From the NCBI RefSeq assembly GCF_026278245.1, contig NZ_CP111079.1, positions 4,584,501-4,648,500 on the forward strand: DNA of 64,000 nt. The letters run 5' to 3'. The DNA comes from Pontibacter kalidii (GTDB taxonomy: Bacteria > Bacteroidota > Bacteroidia > Cytophagales > Hymenobacteraceae). A model generated the notes under the pieces. That model did no database searches and was not told where the DNA came from. It worked only from the letters and a program-made list of their open reading frames with translations. Each line of letters opens with the position of its first letter. Positions within the stretch are counted from its first letter, which is position 1. The position numbers and the translations under genes are program-made. Shown piece after piece: positions 33,339 to 42,723 of the stretch.

Positions 33339-33415
33339 ATTGCAAATCCGAAGAAGCGGGGTTTAGTGCAGCCCAACTTGTGACATGTGGGGAGTCATAC
33401 TTTCGGGTGATGTTT

Positions 33416-34090
33416 TTACGTGCAGCTATAGTAAGTTAATACAGTGCGCTTACCTTCTTTTCTGATTTTAACATCCTGTACAGCATCCGCACCTACCATC
33501 ATGCGATTAATAAGCCAGTATACGTCATTGAACGGGATGTCAAAGGTATAAGTCAGGTCATGGCAGCCATCAAAAAAAGTATATTCCACGACGATACCTT
33601 TGGGATGGGTTGTGATCACCGTTTCAGAATCTGCTTTGTGGCCTTCAACCACTTTGCTCTTCTGGATCGTTTCCTTGCGAGGTTTGCCAAAGGTGTCAGC
33701 AAAATAAGCCTCTTCCTGATAGTTGTTGAGCTCTAATCCCTTCACGCTGGAGAGCATTCCATCAAAAACATAACCTGTTATCCTGCCTGATTTTACTTTA
33801 ACCCAATGCCCCTGCAAAGTCATAAAGCCTTCATTAAAATCTTTCACCCTTACCTGGAGCGGTTCGGCAGGAAGTGAATCCGCTGCAACAGTTACAGCAG
33901 TGTTATAGTTGAGTTTTGCAAGAATAGGAGCCTGTAAAGAAGGCCTGGACCGTATGTTTATACCAGCAGTTGGCGCTACATAGAGCTTGTCCCCGACTTT
34001 GTAGTTGTCCGCCGCAAAGGTTGGTTGATATAGCAGCGCAGTAACGACAAAGAGAAGAGCTAAAAATGTTTTTGAATAGAGCTTATACAT
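33416..34090 (-). CDS. Exported SH3-domain protein, unknown function
   Basis: 224 residues from ATG 34090 (MYKLYSKTFLALLFVVTALLYQPTFAAD, a signal peptide); a start at 34120 is also open. Residues about 30-120 look like a bacterial SH3 domain (GDKLYVAPTAGINIRSRPSLQAPILAKLNYNTAV, GHWVKVKSGRITGYVFDGML). The C-terminal part (EYTFFDGCHDLTYTFDIPFNDVYWLINRMM) is unfamiliar. Probably periplasmic or surface-attached. It lies just right of the IS with no sign of disruption. Confidence 0.78.
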   Translation of the reverse strand: MYKLYSKTFLALLFVVTALLYQPTFAADNYKVGDKLYVAPTAGINIRSRPSLQAPILAKLNYNTAVTVAADSLPAEPLQVRVKDFNEGFMTLQGHWVKVKSGRITGYVFDGMLSSVKGLELNNYQEEAYFADTFGKPRKETIQKSKVVEGHKADSETVITTHPKGIVVEYTFFDGCHDLTYTFDIPFNDVYWLINRMMVGADAVQDVKIRKEGKRTVLTYYSCT

Positions 34091-34217
34091 GGAGCTAACT
34101 ACTATAGGATGAGGCATCAATATGCTATATAAATTTATACTATTTCTTATATAATTGGAAGCGTTTCTTAATAACTCCGCAGTTTCAGATATCTATATCC
34201 GCGTAACCCGGTCCAAA

Positions 34218-34245
34218 TAAAAAATGGGGACTCGGAAGTCCCCAT
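34218..34245 (-). terminator. Rho-independent terminator of asd
   Basis: Perfect 9-bp stem ATGGGGACT/AGTCCCCAT (34224-34232 with 34237-34245) and a T run on the minus strand. It lies about 88 bp after the asd stop. Confidence 0.8.
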
Positions 34246-34332
34246 CAGTTAGCTTCCAGACTAGGAAGTCCGGTATAAGAGCAATTCATACTTACACTTT
34301 ATCGTGCTACTTGATACGTGCTACGAGATACG

Positions 34333-35322
34333 TTAAACTAGCTCGTGCTTCACCAGGTATTCGGCAATCTGCACGGCGTTGGTCGCAGCACCTTTTCGCA
34401 GGTTATCCGCCACAATCCACATGTTCACGGTGCGGGGCTGCGTTTCGTCCAGACGTACGCGACCTACCAGTACCTCGTCTTTGCCGTGCGCGTCTTTCGG
34501 CATCGGGTACTGCAGGTTCTTCACATCGTCTACTACCACCACACCTTCTGTTTCACCGAGAATGCGGTATACTTCGTCCAGCGTAAAGTCCTTCTCAAAC
34601 TCCACATTCACCGACTCGGAGTGGCCGCCCATTACAGGTATACGCACTGCTGTTGCTGTCACGCGGATAGAGTCGTCGCCCATGATCTTCTTCGTTTCCA
34701 GGATCATCTTCATCTCCTCTTTGGTATAACCGTTGTCCTGGAACACGTCGATGTGCGGCAGCACGTTCAGGTCGATTGGGTATGGGTAAGCCTTCTCGCC
34801 GTCTTTTCCGGCGCGCTCGTTCATCAGTTGCTCCACCGCCTTCACGCCTGTTCCGGTCACAGACTGATACGTGCTCACCACAATGCGCTTGGCCTTCAGC
34901 TCCTCGTGCAGCTTGTTCAGAGCCACCACCATTTGTATGGTAGAGCAGTTCGGGTTGGCAATGATCTTATCTTCTTTCGTCAGTTCTTTCGCGTTGATCT
35001 CCGGCACCACCAGTTTTTTGGTAGGGTCCATGCGCCAGGCCGAGGAGTTGTCTACTACCACGATGCCTGCTTCGGCGAACTTCGGGGCCCACTCGGTAGA
35101 GGTGCTGCCACCGGCAGAGAAAATAGCAATGTGCGGGGCAGCCGCAATCGCGTCCTGCATCCCGATAACCTTTATCTGTTTACCCTTAAACTCCACCTGT
35201 TTACCAACAGATCTCTCAGAAGCAACCAACAATAATTCCGTTACCGGGAAGTCGCGCTCCGCCAGTACTTTCAAAATTTCGCTGCCTACCAAACCGGTAG
35301 CGCCTACTACTGCTACTTTCAT
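34333..35322 (-). CDS. asd: Aspartate-semialdehyde dehydrogenase
   Basis: 329 residues. NADP-binding start MKVAVVGATGLVGSEILKVL, active-site Cys 126 in IANPNCSTIQ and catalytic His 234 in PVMGGHSES. It makes aspartate semialdehyde from aspartyl phosphate, the branch point to lysine/diaminopimelate (cell wall), threonine and methionine. Full length and monocistronic. Confidence 0.97.
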   Translation of the reverse strand: MKVAVVGATGLVGSEILKVLAERDFPVTELLLVASERSVGKQVEFKGKQIKVIGMQDAIAAAPHIAIFSAGGSTSTEWAPKFAEAGIVVVDNSSAWRMDPTKKLVVPEINAKELTKEDKIIANPNCSTIQMVVALNKLHEELKAKRIVVSTYQSVTGTGVKAVEQLMNERAGKDGEKAYPYPIDLNVLPHIDVFQDNGYTKEEMKMILETKKIMGDDSIRVTATAVRIPVMGGHSESVNVEFEKDFTLDEVYRILGETEGVVVVDDVKNLQYPMPKDAHGKDEVLVGRVRLDETQPRTVNMWIVADNLRKGAATNAVQIAEYLVKHELV

Positions 35323-35429
35323 TTAGGGTATATATTTAATTGTTTAAGGATTAAGTGTTAGGTCCTTAGCTCAGGACTTGCAGGCTGGAGGGGTGTAGAG
35401 GATACAGCTTCACTCAACCGCTCCTTCAG

Positions 35430-35472
35430 AACTCTCTAGCTCTTAAACTCTCCAACTTTCTAACTTCCAACT
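35430..35472 (-). repeat. Relative of the 16-bp AGTTAGAGAGTTTGG repeat
   Basis: On the plus strand the region reads AACTCTCTAGCTCTTAAACT, then TCTCCAACTTTCTAACTTCC; its complement is similar to the tandem repeat at 10366-10408. It lies in the 286-bp spacer between asd and the lamin-tail protein gene, where I see no gene. Confidence 0.5.
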
Positions 35473-35608
35473 AACGCCCCGGCCTCCCGTAATAGTCTAA
35501 AATTACAACTGCGGCCGCGTTTACTCCAAACCTTAAAGTTCCCGGGGATATTCCGCAAGCGTTTCATCTGGTCTGCAAAATACGCAAGATTTTAACATAA
35601 TTCTGCGC

Positions 35609-38293
35609 ATGAAACAAACTTTACCAGAAGTACTTACCAAAAAAATAATGGCTTTTGTTTACAGAGCAGGTAAAAGCTATCGTTGCCTAAAGCCCCCTCC
35701 TGTTGTCTGGAGTGGGCTGAGGGGAGGTCTTCTGTTACTGCTACTTCCGTTTGTGGCTGCTGCACAACTACAGGAAAATTTCGCTGACGGCAACTTTACC
35801 CAGAATCCCACCTGGACGGGCGATGAGGGCAGCTTTACAGTAAATGCGCAGGGCCAGCTGCAAAGCAGCGGCCCCGCTGTAACAGGCACTATACTGCAGC
35901 TTACCACACCATCGCAGGCGGCCGTGGGTGTCGCTTGGGAGTTCTGGGCGAACCTGCGCCTGGCCACCTCCTCCAGCAACTATGCCGATGTATGGCTCAT
36001 CTCCGACTCCGAAAACCTGAAAGATACCAACACCAGCGGCTATTTTGTGCGCATCGGCGGTACGCCCGACGAGGTGAGCCTGTTCCGGCAAGACGCCGGC
36101 AAAACGGCAGTAAAGATTATCGACGGGCAGGACAAGACCGTGGCCACCAGCAACAATGTGGTGCGCGTGCGGGTAACCCGAAGTATAAACCATGCATGGG
36201 AGCTACGTATAGACGTGACCGGCACCGGCGAGCACTATGCTAGCCAGGGCACCGCCACCGACGCCACCTACACCCGCTCGGCATACTTTGGGGTGCTGCT
36301 AAGGTACAGTTCGGCCAACAGTCAGAAATTCTTCTTCGATGATTTTACCGTTGCTGATACCCAGGCGCCGGTGCTGCAGGAGCTGCAAACCGTAAACCCT
36401 CAGGAGCTGACGCTGCAGTTCAGCGAGCCACTGCAACCGGAAGAGGCGCAGCGTATCGGCAACTATACGTTGAGTGGAAGTATAAACCCGCTCCTTGCAG
36501 AGCTGGTGGAGCCGGGGCGGGTGCGGCTGGTGTTCAGCCAGAGTTTCAGGGGCGGCAGGAACGAGCTAAGTATACAATACCTGCAGGACCTGTTCGGCAA
36601 CAGGATTGCCGAACCTATACTTTCCAGCTTCAGCTTTATGCCTCCAGCCGTGCTGCCCGGTTACAACGAGCTGTTGATAACCGAAATTATGGCCGATGAA
36701 AACCCAACGGTAGGGCTGCCGGCGCAGGAATATATCGAGCTGTTTAACCCCACTGACAAGGTGCTGAAGCTACAAGGCATTAAGTATTCCGACGCTACTT
36801 CCACCGCCACGTTCCCGGATGTGCAGCTGCTGCCGCAGGAATATGCCGTGGTGGTGCCCAACAGCCAGGTGCAGCATTTCAGCGAGTATGGCAAGGTAAT
36901 CGGGATCAGCAATTTCCCCAGCCTGAACAACAGCGGGGAATTGCTGCAGCTGCGCCAGCCCGGTGGCAAACTCATCTATGCCATAAACTACTCCGACAGC
37001 TGGTATAAGAACCCGAGCAAGCGCGAAGGGGGCTGGAGCCTGGAGATGATCGACGTGCACAACCCCTGCGCCGGCGTAGAGAATTGGACAGCCTCCGAAG
37101 ACCTGCGTGGCGGCACACCGGCACAGGCCAATTCGGTAGCCACTTCTAACCCGGATAACACACCGCCTGCTTTAGCAGATGCCACTGCCACTGCACCAGA
37201 CAAAGTGCTGCTTCGCTTCAGTGAGCGGCTGGACAGCGCACAGGCGACACGTATAGCCAACTACAGCCTTAGCCCAGGTATACCTATAAATCAGGCGCAG
37301 GTGCAGGGTCCGCTGTTCTCCGAAGTTATGCTTGTGCTTGGCAGCCAGCTGCAGGAGCGGCAGGGGTATACCTTAACCGCCACAAGTATAACCGACTGCG
37401 CCGGCAACACGAGTACGAGTCCTTTAACGTATACTTTTGCTTTGCCCTCAGCACCCGCGCCCGGCGATGTGGTCATCAACGAGATCCTGTTTAACTCACG
37501 CACAGGCGGCGCTGATTTTGTGGAGTTGGTAAACCGCAGCGATAAGTACCTTAACCTTAAAGACTGGAAGCTGGCCAACACCTCCGGCGACACCATCAGC
37601 AACCTTAAAAGTATAACCACAGCCAATTATGTGCTGGCGCCGGGGCAATACGTGGTGCTCAGCTCCAACCCGGACAATATCATGCAGAACTACCCACTGG
37701 CAAGGCAGGAAACCTTTATCAGGATGAGTAGCCTGCCCAGCTACCCCGACGAGGCCGGAACCGTAGTGGTGGTGCAGCCGAATGGCGAGGTAGCGGATAG
37801 GTTCAGTTATGATGCAAAAATGCATTTTGAACTGCTCGATGATGTAAACGGCGTGTCGCTGGAGCGGGTGCGGCTGGAGGGGCCAAGTATGGCCAGCAAC
37901 TTCCACTCGGCGGCTACCACGGTTTTTGCCACGCCGGGGTATAAAAACTCGCAGGCGCAGGCAGGGGTGCAGGCGCAGCGGGTGTTCGAGGTCTCGCCCA
38001 AGGTTTTCTCTCCGGATGGGGACGGCTACGAAGACTTTGCCACCATCAACTACCGCACCGACAAAACCGGCCTAGTAGCCAACATTACGGTGTATGATGC
38101 ACAGGGGCGGGAGATACGCAAACTGGTGCGCAACGAGTTGCTGGAGGCAAACGGCTTCTTCCGCTGGGATGGCCTGCGGGAGAACGGTGCCAAAGCCAAT
38201 ATAGGCTATTACCTGTTCCACATCGAGCTGTTTGGCCTGAATGGGGAGAAAAGTGAGTTTAAAGAGAAAGTAGTGGTAGGCGGCAGGTTCTGA
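35609..38293 (+). CDS. Large secreted lamin-tail-domain protein with T9SS/gliding-type C-terminus
   Basis: 894 residues (start at 35609 or 35645). A hydrophobic signal (LLLLLPFVAAAQ, about 38-50) is followed by a jelly-roll-like domain (about 50-250). Next come an SbsA/Big_5-type Ig domain (LQELQTVNPQELTLQFSEPLQPEEA), a lamin-tail domain (LLITEIMADENPTVGLPAQEYIELFNPT), a second Ig domain (KVLLRFSERLDSAQATRIANYSL) and a second lamin-tail domain (DVVINEILFNSRTGGADFVELVN). The last ~100 residues (VFSPDGDGYEDFATINY to ELFGLNGEKSEFKEKVVV) resemble the FlgD-like/gliding-associated C-terminal domain. Probably exported by T9SS to the surface; ligand unknown. Confidence 0.87.
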   Translation: MKQTLPEVLTKKIMAFVYRAGKSYRCLKPPPVVWSGLRGGLLLLLLPFVAAAQLQENFADGNFTQNPTWTGDEGSFTVNAQGQLQSSGPAVTGTILQLTTPSQAAVGVAWEFWANLRLATSSSNYADVWLISDSENLKDTNTSGYFVRIGGTPDEVSLFRQDAGKTAVKIIDGQDKTVATSNNVVRVRVTRSINHAWELRIDVTGTGEHYASQGTATDATYTRSAYFGVLLRYSSANSQKFFFDDFTVADTQAPVLQELQTVNPQELTLQFSEPLQPEEAQRIGNYTLSGSINPLLAELVEPGRVRLVFSQSFRGGRNELSIQYLQDLFGNRIAEPILSSFSFMPPAVLPGYNELLITEIMADENPTVGLPAQEYIELFNPTDKVLKLQGIKYSDATSTATFPDVQLLPQEYAVVVPNSQVQHFSEYGKVIGISNFPSLNNSGELLQLRQPGGKLIYAINYSDSWYKNPSKREGGWSLEMIDVHNPCAGVENWTASEDLRGGTPAQANSVATSNPDNTPPALADATATAPDKVLLRFSERLDSAQATRIANYSLSPGIPINQAQVQGPLFSEVMLVLGSQLQERQGYTLTATSITDCAGNTSTSPLTYTFALPSAPAPGDVVINEILFNSRTGGADFVELVNRSDKYLNLKDWKLANTSGDTISNLKSITTANYVLAPGQYVVLSSNPDNIMQNYPLARQETFIRMSSLPSYPDEAGTVVVVQPNGEVADRFSYDAKMHFELLDDVNGVSLERVRLEGPSMASNFHSAATTVFATPGYKNSQAQAGVQAQRVFEVSPKVFSPDGDGYEDFATINYRTDKTGLVANITVYDAQGREIRKLVRNELLEANGFFRWDGLRENGAKANIGYYLFHIELFGLNGEKSEFKEKVVVGGRF

Positions 38294-38396
38294 TTATACT
38301 TTCTTTAGCAGGATGAGCTAAAATATTTAGAGGGGCAGCTAAAAATGTTAGCAACTTTGTGGAAAAGCGATGTTATCCACATTTCGGGCAGCTGTA

Positions 38397-38440
38397 AAAA
38401 AGAAACGGCTGGTACCAACCCGTACCAGCCGTTTCTTTTT
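38397..38440. terminator. Bidirectional terminator, perfect 19-bp stem
   Basis: Left arm 38397-38415 (AAAAAGAAACGGCTGGTAC) and right arm 38422-38440 are exact complements with a CAACCC loop. It serves two convergent genes; the stop codon of the lipase-like gene overlaps its last two bases. Confidence 0.92.
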
Positions 38441-39692
38441 AAAATTCCTGCAGCCAGGGCAGTAGCGACTGTAGCATGGGCTCAAAAGCATTTCCGTGGC
38501 CTTTGCCCTGGATAGGTATAAATTCTAACTGCCTGGCGCCGCCCGCTACAAAGCGGTCATAGGTCCGCTTTGAGTTGCTGAAGGGTACGACATCATCAGC
38601 GGTGCCGTGGTAAAGGCGCGTCGGGCTTTGCGGCACCCAGTCGTAGAAGCTGTTGGCCTGTAGCGCTTTCTTCAAGGGCAACTCCTGTTGGTCATCCTGC
38701 AGAGCCGCGAAAAAAGCCGGGTTAAAGAGCGCCTTCGGGTCTTTGGCTAGTTCTCTGTTAATGGCGCTGCCGCTCTTGCTGCCATCGAAAAGCTCGGACA
38801 TTTTAGAGGCGTAGGGCTCCTGGAAGAAATCCGACATAGGTCGCTTCCACTCGTTGGTGTTGTTGTAGGCCTGCAGCACGTAGGCCAGGTAGGCAGGGTA
38901 GGAGTAGGCCTTACCTGATCTTACGAGGCTCAGCATCTCCACCAGGTCGTAACCGCCAGCACCTGCCGCCGAGGCTGTTACCTTCAGGCCGTGCACCGGG
39001 TTGGTCTCAATTTCCTTCTGCGCAGCCAGCGTTACGTAACCGCCCTCCGAGTAGCCCACCAGAAAAAGCTTGTCGCTTACAGGCACCTCTTTCTCCTTGT
39101 AGAGTGTTTTGGCTGCCTTTACCATGTCCACCACGGCGAGGGCCGAGTGCTTCTGGTCGTAGTACGGGTGCAGAATATCCTTAGACGCACCGAAGCCGAT
39201 GTAGTCTGGTATAAGCATCACATAGCCGGCAGCGGCAAAAAGCTCGAAGCCGGACAGGCCCTCGAAGTTAGACGGGGCATCGCGGTGCGCAAAGTTGGTG
39301 CCGTGCTGGGCGCTGATAACCGGGGCCGGTGTGCTCATGTTCTGAGGCAGGCAAACCAGGCCCGATGCCTGTATCTGGCGGCCCAGGTAAGTGGTGTTAT
39401 ACACGAGCTTGTAAACCGAGATGCCATACGCTATCTCAGGGCCATAGGTGCCATACCCTTGTGAGGTGGCAAGCTGCTGCAGCATTTCCTTCGGCACGCT
39501 CAGCAGCAGCTCCGACGACACGTAGTACAGGTCCTCCCCGGCTACGGGTGGCTCCGTAGCAGGCGTCTCTACCACAGCGGGCGCTGCTGCAGTGGCTTCT
39601 TTTTCGCAGGAAGTATGGCTCAGCAACGTGCCGAGCAGCAACGTGTAAATAAAGAGTTTCTTGATCACAGGAGATATCCTTTTGATGTGCAA
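38439..39692 (-). CDS. Secretory-lipase-like alpha/beta hydrolase, lipoprotein
   Basis: 417 residues. Lipoprotein signal LFIYTLLLGTLLSHTSCEKE (Cys about 30), a Pro/Ala linker, then an alpha/beta hydrolase with LFLVGYSEGGYVTLAAQ (nucleophile Ser in GYSEGG), an acid residue in YHGTADDVVP and His in GKGHGNAF. The lid region resembles fungal secretory lipases (LIP family) and their bacterial relatives. Anchored in the envelope, it probably cleaves esters in the periplasm or outside the cell. Substrate unknown. Confidence 0.87.
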   Translation of the reverse strand: MHIKRISPVIKKLFIYTLLLGTLLSHTSCEKEATAAAPAVVETPATEPPVAGEDLYYVSSELLLSVPKEMLQQLATSQGYGTYGPEIAYGISVYKLVYNTTYLGRQIQASGLVCLPQNMSTPAPVISAQHGTNFAHRDAPSNFEGLSGFELFAAAGYVMLIPDYIGFGASKDILHPYYDQKHSALAVVDMVKAAKTLYKEKEVPVSDKLFLVGYSEGGYVTLAAQKEIETNPVHGLKVTASAAGAGGYDLVEMLSLVRSGKAYSYPAYLAYVLQAYNNTNEWKRPMSDFFQEPYASKMSELFDGSKSGSAINRELAKDPKALFNPAFFAALQDDQQELPLKKALQANSFYDWVPQSPTRLYHGTADDVVPFSNSKRTYDRFVAGGARQLEFIPIQGKGHGNAFEPMLQSLLPWLQEF

Positions 39693-39825
39693 GAGAGCAA
39701 CACTGCTGAGGCCGCAGAAGTGCCATCAGGCTTGCTTAAAATCAACTGAAAGTTTTTAGGGCAGGGGAGAATCAGGTAAGTGAGCTGTGCCGTAACTTGC
39801 GCCACTTTTTATACTTTATACTTTA

Positions 39826-40647
39826 GTGGAAGAGATCATTTACCTGTGCCTGTTCGCCTTTATGGCAGGCTTTATCGATTCGGTGGTGGGTGGCGGCGGA
39901 CTGATACAGGTGCCGGCCCTGCTGGTGTTTCTGCCCGGCGTGCCGCTGCCCACCGTGTTTGGTACAGGCAAGTTTGCGGGCATCGCGGGCACTACGGCGG
40001 CGATGGTCAAGTATGTGCGCAGCGTCAGGATCAACTACCTGGCCATACTTCCGGCAGCCGCGGCGGCTTTTGTATGCTCTTTCCTGGGAGCCCGTGCCCT
40101 GAGCCATTTGGATGCCAGCTTACTGAAGCCATTTATACTGGTGCTGCTGGTGCTGGTGGCGGTATACACCTTCATCAAAAAAGACTTTGGCTCCCTGCAT
40201 GCGCCCAAACTCACAGCGCTGAAAGAGCGGCTGTATGGCTTGCTGGTCGGTGCGGCGATTGGCTTTTACGACGGCTTCTTCGGCCCCGGCACGGGCAGTT
40301 TCCTCATCTTTATCTTCATTGGGCTGTTCGGCTTTAACTTCCTGGCGGCCTCGGCGGCGGCAAAAGTGGTGAACGTGGCCACTAACCTATCGGCGCTGCT
40401 ATACTTTGCCTGGAACGGATATGTGCTCTACGAGGTGGCGGTGCCGATGGCTGTCTGCAGTATACTAGGTTCGCAACTGGGCACGCGCACCGCTTTAAAG
40501 CGGGGTGTCGGCTTTGTGCGGGTGCTGTTCCTGGTGGTGGTGAGCGGCATTATCCTCAAATTTGCCTACGACACCTATGGCACCGGCGGCAGCGATTTTG
40601 CTCATGTAGCTGCTACTGTGCAGCAGTGGATCGGCAGAAAAGGGTAA
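39826..40647 (+). CDS. TSUP-family permease (TauE/SafE, DUF81)
   Basis: 273 residues from GTG 39826. About eight hydrophobic segments. The two family repeats are visible as FAFMAGFIDSVVGGGGLIQVPALLVF (about 8-33) and GAAIGFYDGFFGPGTGSFLIFIFIGLFGFNFLAASAAAKVVN (about 140-182). TSUP proteins carry sulfite, sulfonates or other small anions. No sulfur-metabolism neighbours help to choose a substrate. Confidence 0.92.
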   Translation: MEEIIYLCLFAFMAGFIDSVVGGGGLIQVPALLVFLPGVPLPTVFGTGKFAGIAGTTAAMVKYVRSVRINYLAILPAAAAAFVCSFLGARALSHLDASLLKPFILVLLVLVAVYTFIKKDFGSLHAPKLTALKERLYGLLVGAAIGFYDGFFGPGTGSFLIFIFIGLFGFNFLAASAAAKVVNVATNLSALLYFAWNGYVLYEVAVPMAVCSILGSQLGTRTALKRGVGFVRVLFLVVVSGIILKFAYDTYGTGGSDFAHVAATVQQWIGRKG

Positions 40648-40730
40648 CCTACTCGGTGCTTACCGGGTGGTTAAGTAGCTGTGGTATTAACAGCGGGTGT
40701 GGACAAACAGCAACTAACAACAAATAACCG

Positions 40731-40738
40731 TACCTTTG
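40731..40738 (+). promoter_or_regulatory. Predicted -7 element of the DEAD-box helicase gene
   Basis: TACCTTTG matches TAnnTTTG exactly, 53 bp before the start at 40792. No TTG at the expected spacing. Confidence 0.5.
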
Positions 40739-40791
40739 CACACTGTCTCTACCGTACGTATAGGCAGTAACCAGGTATAACACCCATCACC

Positions 40792-42057
40792 ATGAAGTTT
40801 GAAGATTACCGCATCTCCGACGAGATAAAGAAAAGCCTGAGCAAGCTGGGCTTTAAAAAGCCGACCGACATTCAGTTTAAGGCCATTCCGCCCATTATGA
40901 AAGGGGAGGATGTGCTGGCCATTGCCCAGACTGGTACGGGTAAAACAGCTGCTTTCGCCATTCCGGTGCTCGACAGGCTGCAGTTCAGCAAGAACCGCAA
41001 GCGTGGCGACGGTATTAAGTGCATCGTGATGGTGCCTACCCGCGAGCTGGCGCTGCAGATAACGGAGGTGTTCAACGAGATTGGCCGCGGCACCCGCGTC
41101 ACCACGTTCTGCGTGTTCGGCGGCGTGGAGCAGGGGCCGCAGATCGCGAAGCTGGAGGACGGCATTGATATACTGGTGGCCACGCCCGGCCGCCTGTTCG
41201 ACCTCGTGAGCCAGGGCCACATACACCTGCACCGCGTGGAGGTGCTGGTGCTGGATGAGGCCGACCACATGCTGGACCTGGGCTTTATACACGATATCCG
41301 CCACCTGATCACCAAGTTGCCGCGCCAGCGCCAGACGCTGTTTTTCTCGGCCACCATCAACGAGAAAATTAAGGAACTGGCCTACTCGCTCGTGAACAAG
41401 CCCGTACGTATCCAGATTTCCCCGAAAGACCCGGTTTCCAAAAACGTGGACCACTCGGTGATGTTCGTGGACATGGATGATAAGCGCTTTTTCCTGGAGC
41501 GGGTGGTGAACCAGAACCCGGACAAAAAGATACTGGCCTTTGTACGCACCAAGATACGCGCCGAGCGTGTGGTGGCCGCCATGGAGCGCGTGGGCATTCA
41601 GGCGATAAGTATACACGGTGGCAAAGAGCAGAAGGATCGTCTGGATGTGATGCGCCAATTTAAGAAGGGCGAGGTGAAGCTGCTGATCGCTACGGATGTG
41701 AGCGCCCGCGGCATTGACATCCCGAGCGTGGAGTACGTGGTGAACTATGACCTGCCGGAGCAGCCCGAGAACTATGTGCACCGCGTGGGCCGTACGGGCC
41801 GGGGCACCGAGAAGGGCATTGCCGTAAGTTTCTGCGCCCCCGAAGAGAAACCCATCCTTGACGAGATTCAGAAATACCTGACCAAGGACATTAAGGTGCT
41901 GGAGGTAGAGAAGGAGGATTATGAAGCCACCATCGATTTCAGCGCCGACGCCAAGTATGACTGGAAAGCCCTGCTGAAAGAGGCCGAGCAAACGGATGAA
42001 AAAGTAAAGGCGGCCAAGTCAAAGAAAGCAAAATCGAAGGCTAAGAAAAAAAAATAA
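40792..42057 (+). CDS. rhlE: DEAD-box RNA helicase, RhlE type
   Basis: 421 residues with all core motifs: Q motif (FKKPTDIQFKAIP), AQTGTGKT (motif I), PTRELALQ (Ia), DEAD (II) in VLDEADHMLDLGF, SAT (III) and HRVGRTGRG (VI). The C-terminal tail is rich in Lys (KAAKSKKAKSKAKKKK), a typical RNA-tethering end. It unwinds RNA in ribosome assembly or mRNA decay. Assignment to RhlE rather than another DEAD subgroup rests on overall similarity. Confidence 0.93.
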   Translation: MKFEDYRISDEIKKSLSKLGFKKPTDIQFKAIPPIMKGEDVLAIAQTGTGKTAAFAIPVLDRLQFSKNRKRGDGIKCIVMVPTRELALQITEVFNEIGRGTRVTTFCVFGGVEQGPQIAKLEDGIDILVATPGRLFDLVSQGHIHLHRVEVLVLDEADHMLDLGFIHDIRHLITKLPRQRQTLFFSATINEKIKELAYSLVNKPVRIQISPKDPVSKNVDHSVMFVDMDDKRFFLERVVNQNPDKKILAFVRTKIRAERVVAAMERVGIQAISIHGGKEQKDRLDVMRQFKKGEVKLLIATDVSARGIDIPSVEYVVNYDLPEQPENYVHRVGRTGRGTEKGIAVSFCAPEEKPILDEIQKYLTKDIKVLEVEKEDYEATIDFSADAKYDWKALLKEAEQTDEKVKAAKSKKAKSKAKKKK

Positions 42058-42075
42058 GCGGAAGCGCACCAACGT

Positions 42076-42117
42076 AACAAAGGCCTGCACGGATTTACCT
42101 CTGCGCAGGCCTTTGTT
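42076..42117 (+). terminator. Rho-independent terminator of the helicase gene
   Basis: Perfect 13-bp stem AACAAAGGCCTGC (42076-42088) with its complement (42105-42117); weak T run after it. Confidence 0.75.
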
Positions 42118-42120
42118 ATT

Positions 42121-42391
42121 GTACAGATATTATATGCCTGTTTGTAGATAGTATGCTCACGTTAGTCGGGTTTAGCTAACATATGTTCGTTAGAAAGTGT
42201 TCTGGTGGCGTGCCTGCTGCACTTTCGAGTAATTGTCGGTTGTGCTGTTGCGACTAAAAAATTGTATTAAAATGTTTCCCCTTTGCGTCTTTATAAGTGT
42301 GAATTTCGTATAATAAATTGTAAATGGCCTTTAGAGGATAACAGCATTTATACGGTTTGATATTTAACTTAGTAAGAAAGGAGCGTGTGAG
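42121..42391. other. AT-rich intergenic region, no gene seen
   Basis: About 270 bp ahead of the 77-residue ORF. TATACGGTTTGA near 42350-42361 is close to a -7 element but has a three-base spacer instead of two. Confidence 0.4.
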
Positions 42392-42625
42392 ATGAGAAGA
42401 CACAGAAGATATGGAGGGCTGGGAATCTCCGACACCTGGAATTATACTTTAAGTGCAATAAGTGACAGCCTGGGCTTCACCAGGGATTACACCGACAGGG
42501 TAAGTCCGGAGATGATAGACAACGAGCGCATAGCCCGCAAGCATCGGCTCGAAAGAGAGCAAAAGCAGGACGAGGAGCAGACGTACCCAAGCTGCCCCCT
42601 CAATGATAGACCGGAAGAAGTGTGA
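42392..42625 (+). CDS. Small hypothetical protein, 77 residues
   Basis: MRRHRRYGGLGISDTWNYTL then SDSLGFTRDYTDRVSPEMID and a charged C-terminus (NERIARKHRLEREQKQDEEQ). No signal peptide or membrane segment. It is the only sizeable frame between the helicase and the reductase genes that does not shadow another gene, and its composition is protein-like. Family not recognised; it could still be spurious. Confidence 0.5.
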   Translation: MRRHRRYGGLGISDTWNYTLSAISDSLGFTRDYTDRVSPEMIDNERIARKHRLEREQKQDEEQTYPSCPLNDRPEEV

Positions 42626-42723
42626 GGCGCAAAAAGACGCAGGCAAGAGAATAAACGATCACCCAAAAAGCTCAGCAGCAGCGGCCACGTAAATCATGCA
42701 GTGGAAGCTGCTGCTTTCCTATT

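Noticed and set aside
40714-41991. Minus-strand ORF of 425 codons opposite the DEAD-box gene
   Set aside because: Shadow ORF of a high-GC gene; the plus strand carries all helicase motifs.
42449-42646. Minus-strand 65-codon ORF overlapping the 77-residue gene
   Set aside because: The plus-strand frame has the more protein-like composition and a suitable upstream region; the minus frame has none.
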